Shown: piece after piece, positions 62,641 through 64,000 of the stretch
Position numbering within the stretch: the stretch's first letter is position 1
How the letters are laid out: each line of letters opens with the position of its first letter
From: Loripinus fragilis
Lineage: Eukaryota > Mollusca > Bivalvia > Lucinida > Lucinidae
Length of the DNA: 64,000 nt
Direction of reading: 5' to 3'
Assembly (NCBI GenBank): GCA_964019695.1
Contig: OZ026531.1
Location: 4,349,701 to 4,413,700 of the forward strand
Program-made: the position numbers and the translations under genes
The notes under the pieces: generated by a model
The model's database searches: none
Told to the model about the DNA's origin: nothing
Seen by the model: only the letters and a program-made list of their open reading frames with translations

Positions 62641-63189
62641 ATTAGACAGCGGATGCAGGATTCTCTCTATCAATCAGCGGATGCAGGAGACACTCTTTCA
62701 GACAGCGGATGCAGGAGACACTCTATCAGACAGCGGATGCAGGAGTCTCTCTATCAGGCAGCGGATGCGGGAGATAATCTTTTAGACAGCGGATGCAGGA
62801 ATCTATCAGACAGCGGATGCAGGAGACACTCTATTAGACAGGAGCTGCACGAGTCTCTTTATCAGACAGCGGATGCAGGAGACTCTCTATCAGACAGCTG
62901 ATGCAGGACGCATTTTATCGGGAGTCTTGTGCAGGAGTTTCTCTCTGAGACATCGGATGCAGTAGACACTCTATCACATTGGAGATGCAGGAGTCTCTCT
63001 ATTAGACATCAGATGCAGGATTCTCTCATAGACAGCGGATGCAGGAGTCACTATACCAGACAGCGACTGCATGAGACACTTTATCAGACTATAGATTCAG
63101 TACTCTCTATACAATACAGCGGATGCTAGACTCTCTCTAGCAGAAAGCGGATGCATAATTCTCTGCTTGTATATCAGACAGCAGATGCA

Positions 63190-63391
63190 ATAAAAAAAAT
63201 ATTGGGTGCAAGTTTCTCGCTTTTGAATAACTTATTTACCCTGAAGTATACAGAGCTGACTTGTATACTCTATCTAGAGCTTGAAAGCATCCATTGAGGG
63301 TCAGGGACTTGGCTCTAAATGGGGTGGCTTAAAGACATTTTGTGCATTAAAAATCAGACCGGGTATGCAGGTATCTAACTACCAGATATGG
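63190..63391 (+). repeat. Non-satellite spacer 4 with 74-bp module (63243-63316)
   Basis: Matches spacer 1 rather than spacers 2 and 3 (ATTGGG and AGAGCT variants), consistent with its place in the 21.5-kb duplication. Confidence 0.8.
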
Positions 63392-64000
63392 AATGCAGGA
63401 GACACTCTATCAAACAGCGAGTTCAGGACTTTATCAGACAGCATATGCAAGAGACACTCTATTAGACAGACGATGCAAGAGTCTCTCTATCAGACATGTA
63501 TGCAAAAGTGTCTCTATCATACAGCGGATGCAGGAGACACTCTATCAGCGAGCGGATGCAGGAGACTCTCTATCAGACAGCGGACGCAGGAGACACTCTA
63601 TCAGACAGCGGATGCAGGAGTCTCTCTATCAGACAGCGGATGCAGGAGACACTCTATCAGACAGCGGATGCAGAAGTCTCTCTATCAGACAGCGGATGCA
63701 GGAGACACTCTATCAGACAGCAGATGCAGAAGTCTCTCTATCAGACAGCGGATGCAGGAGACGCTCTATCAAACAGCGGATGCAGAAGTCTCCCTATCAT
63801 ACAGCGGATGTAGGAGACTCTATCAGACAGTGGATGCAGAAGTGTCTCTATGAGACACCGGATGCAGGAGACACTCTATCAGACAGCTGATGCAGGAGAC
63901 ACTCTATCAGCGAGCAGATGCAGGAGTCTCTCTATCAGGCAGGGGGGCGCAGGACACACTCTATCAGACAGCGGATGCAAGAGTCTCTCTGTCAGACAGA

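Larger units (their letters stand above)
59833..63953 (+). repeat. Second copy of the 38.3-42.5 kb block (21.5-kb period)
   Basis: Array variants, reverse block and spacer match 38336-42484 almost base for base. The offset is 21,497 bp up to about 39.1 kb and 21,469 bp after it. The 28-bp difference is exactly one monomer, lost in the copy near 60.65 kb. The match ends near 63953, where the sequence switches to another phase. Confidence 0.8.
31367..64000 (+). repeat. 28-bp satellite array, over 32 kb, continues past the right edge
   Basis: The unit reads CTCTATCAGACAGCGG, then ATGCAG, then GAGACA (type A), GAGTCT or AAGTCT (types B and C). Types commonly alternate, giving 56- or 84-bp superunits. 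The left junction is abrupt, with AGGAT shared between the 147-bp repeat and the satellite. Internal structure: six reverse-orientation blocks, four spacers with the 74-bp module, and higher-order copies of ~3.0, 4.09 and 21.5 kb. The consensus has no stop in any forward frame and 28 is not divisible by three, so all three frames stay open. Long Ser/Asp/Gln-rich translations (up to 488 aa) are by-products with no domain, start context or splice evidence. Confidence 0.9.

Noticed and set aside
31287..64000. More than 100 long frames on both strands (up to 488 aa) with MQETLYQTADAG/SLSDSGCR-type repeats
   Set aside because: They are translations of the 28-bp satellite, open in all three frames at once. 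There is no unique domain, start context, splice signal or flanking gene structure.

Overview
The window looks like gene-poor, repeat-dense nuclear DNA of a metazoan, most likely a mollusc and probably a bivalve. Evidence for this: tRNA-derived SINEs, many terminal-inverted-repeat (TIR) elements, a dispersed element of a type familiar from bivalve genomes (near 5.2-6.4 kb), no bacterial operon structure, and very large satellite arrays. I found no conserved host gene with recognisable exons. The organism call is inference, not proof.

Layout. (1) 1-1.6 kb is the only stretch with convincing coding character. It holds the 3' end of a reading frame that enters from the left edge, a compact promoter (two CCAAT boxes, a TATA box and an initiator), a 50-aa predicted membrane miniprotein, a 108-aa basic protein and a broken third frame. 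A GC-rich array of five YY1-type sites, three ETS-type sites and a CRE follows. Short tightly packed genes behind a viral-style TATA promoter suggest a fragment of an integrated virus-like or Polinton-like element, but no hallmark gene (polymerase, integrase, capsid, ATPase) is in the window. (2) 1.6-20.6 kb is AT-rich non-coding DNA with transposon pieces: SINE fragments, a 143-bp tandem element, a hAT-like MITE, a 2,456-bp element with ~650-bp TIRs and 5-bp target duplications, a 1.7-kb foldback element whose loop recurs elsewhere, and a ~1-kb element with TA target duplications. (3) 20.6-31.4 kb is a series of tandem repeats: a 26-bp satellite, repeats built on imperfect palindromes, and a ~147-bp array with 1.8-kb higher-order duplication. 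(4) 31.4-64 kb is a 28-bp satellite, more than 32 kb long and running off the right edge. It contains six reverse-orientation blocks, four copies of a ~200-bp non-satellite spacer, and higher-order duplications of about 3.0, 4.09 and 21.5 kb.

Connections. The 26-bp and 28-bp satellites share a core (CAGNCAGCRGATGCAG). The same 73-74-bp module flanks the 26-bp array on both sides and lies in all four spacers of the 28-bp array. The two satellites therefore probably descend from one module-plus-array unit, resembling bivalve elements that carry central tandem repeats. The many long open frames in the 28-bp array follow from the monomer having no stop in any forward frame and are not annotated as genes.
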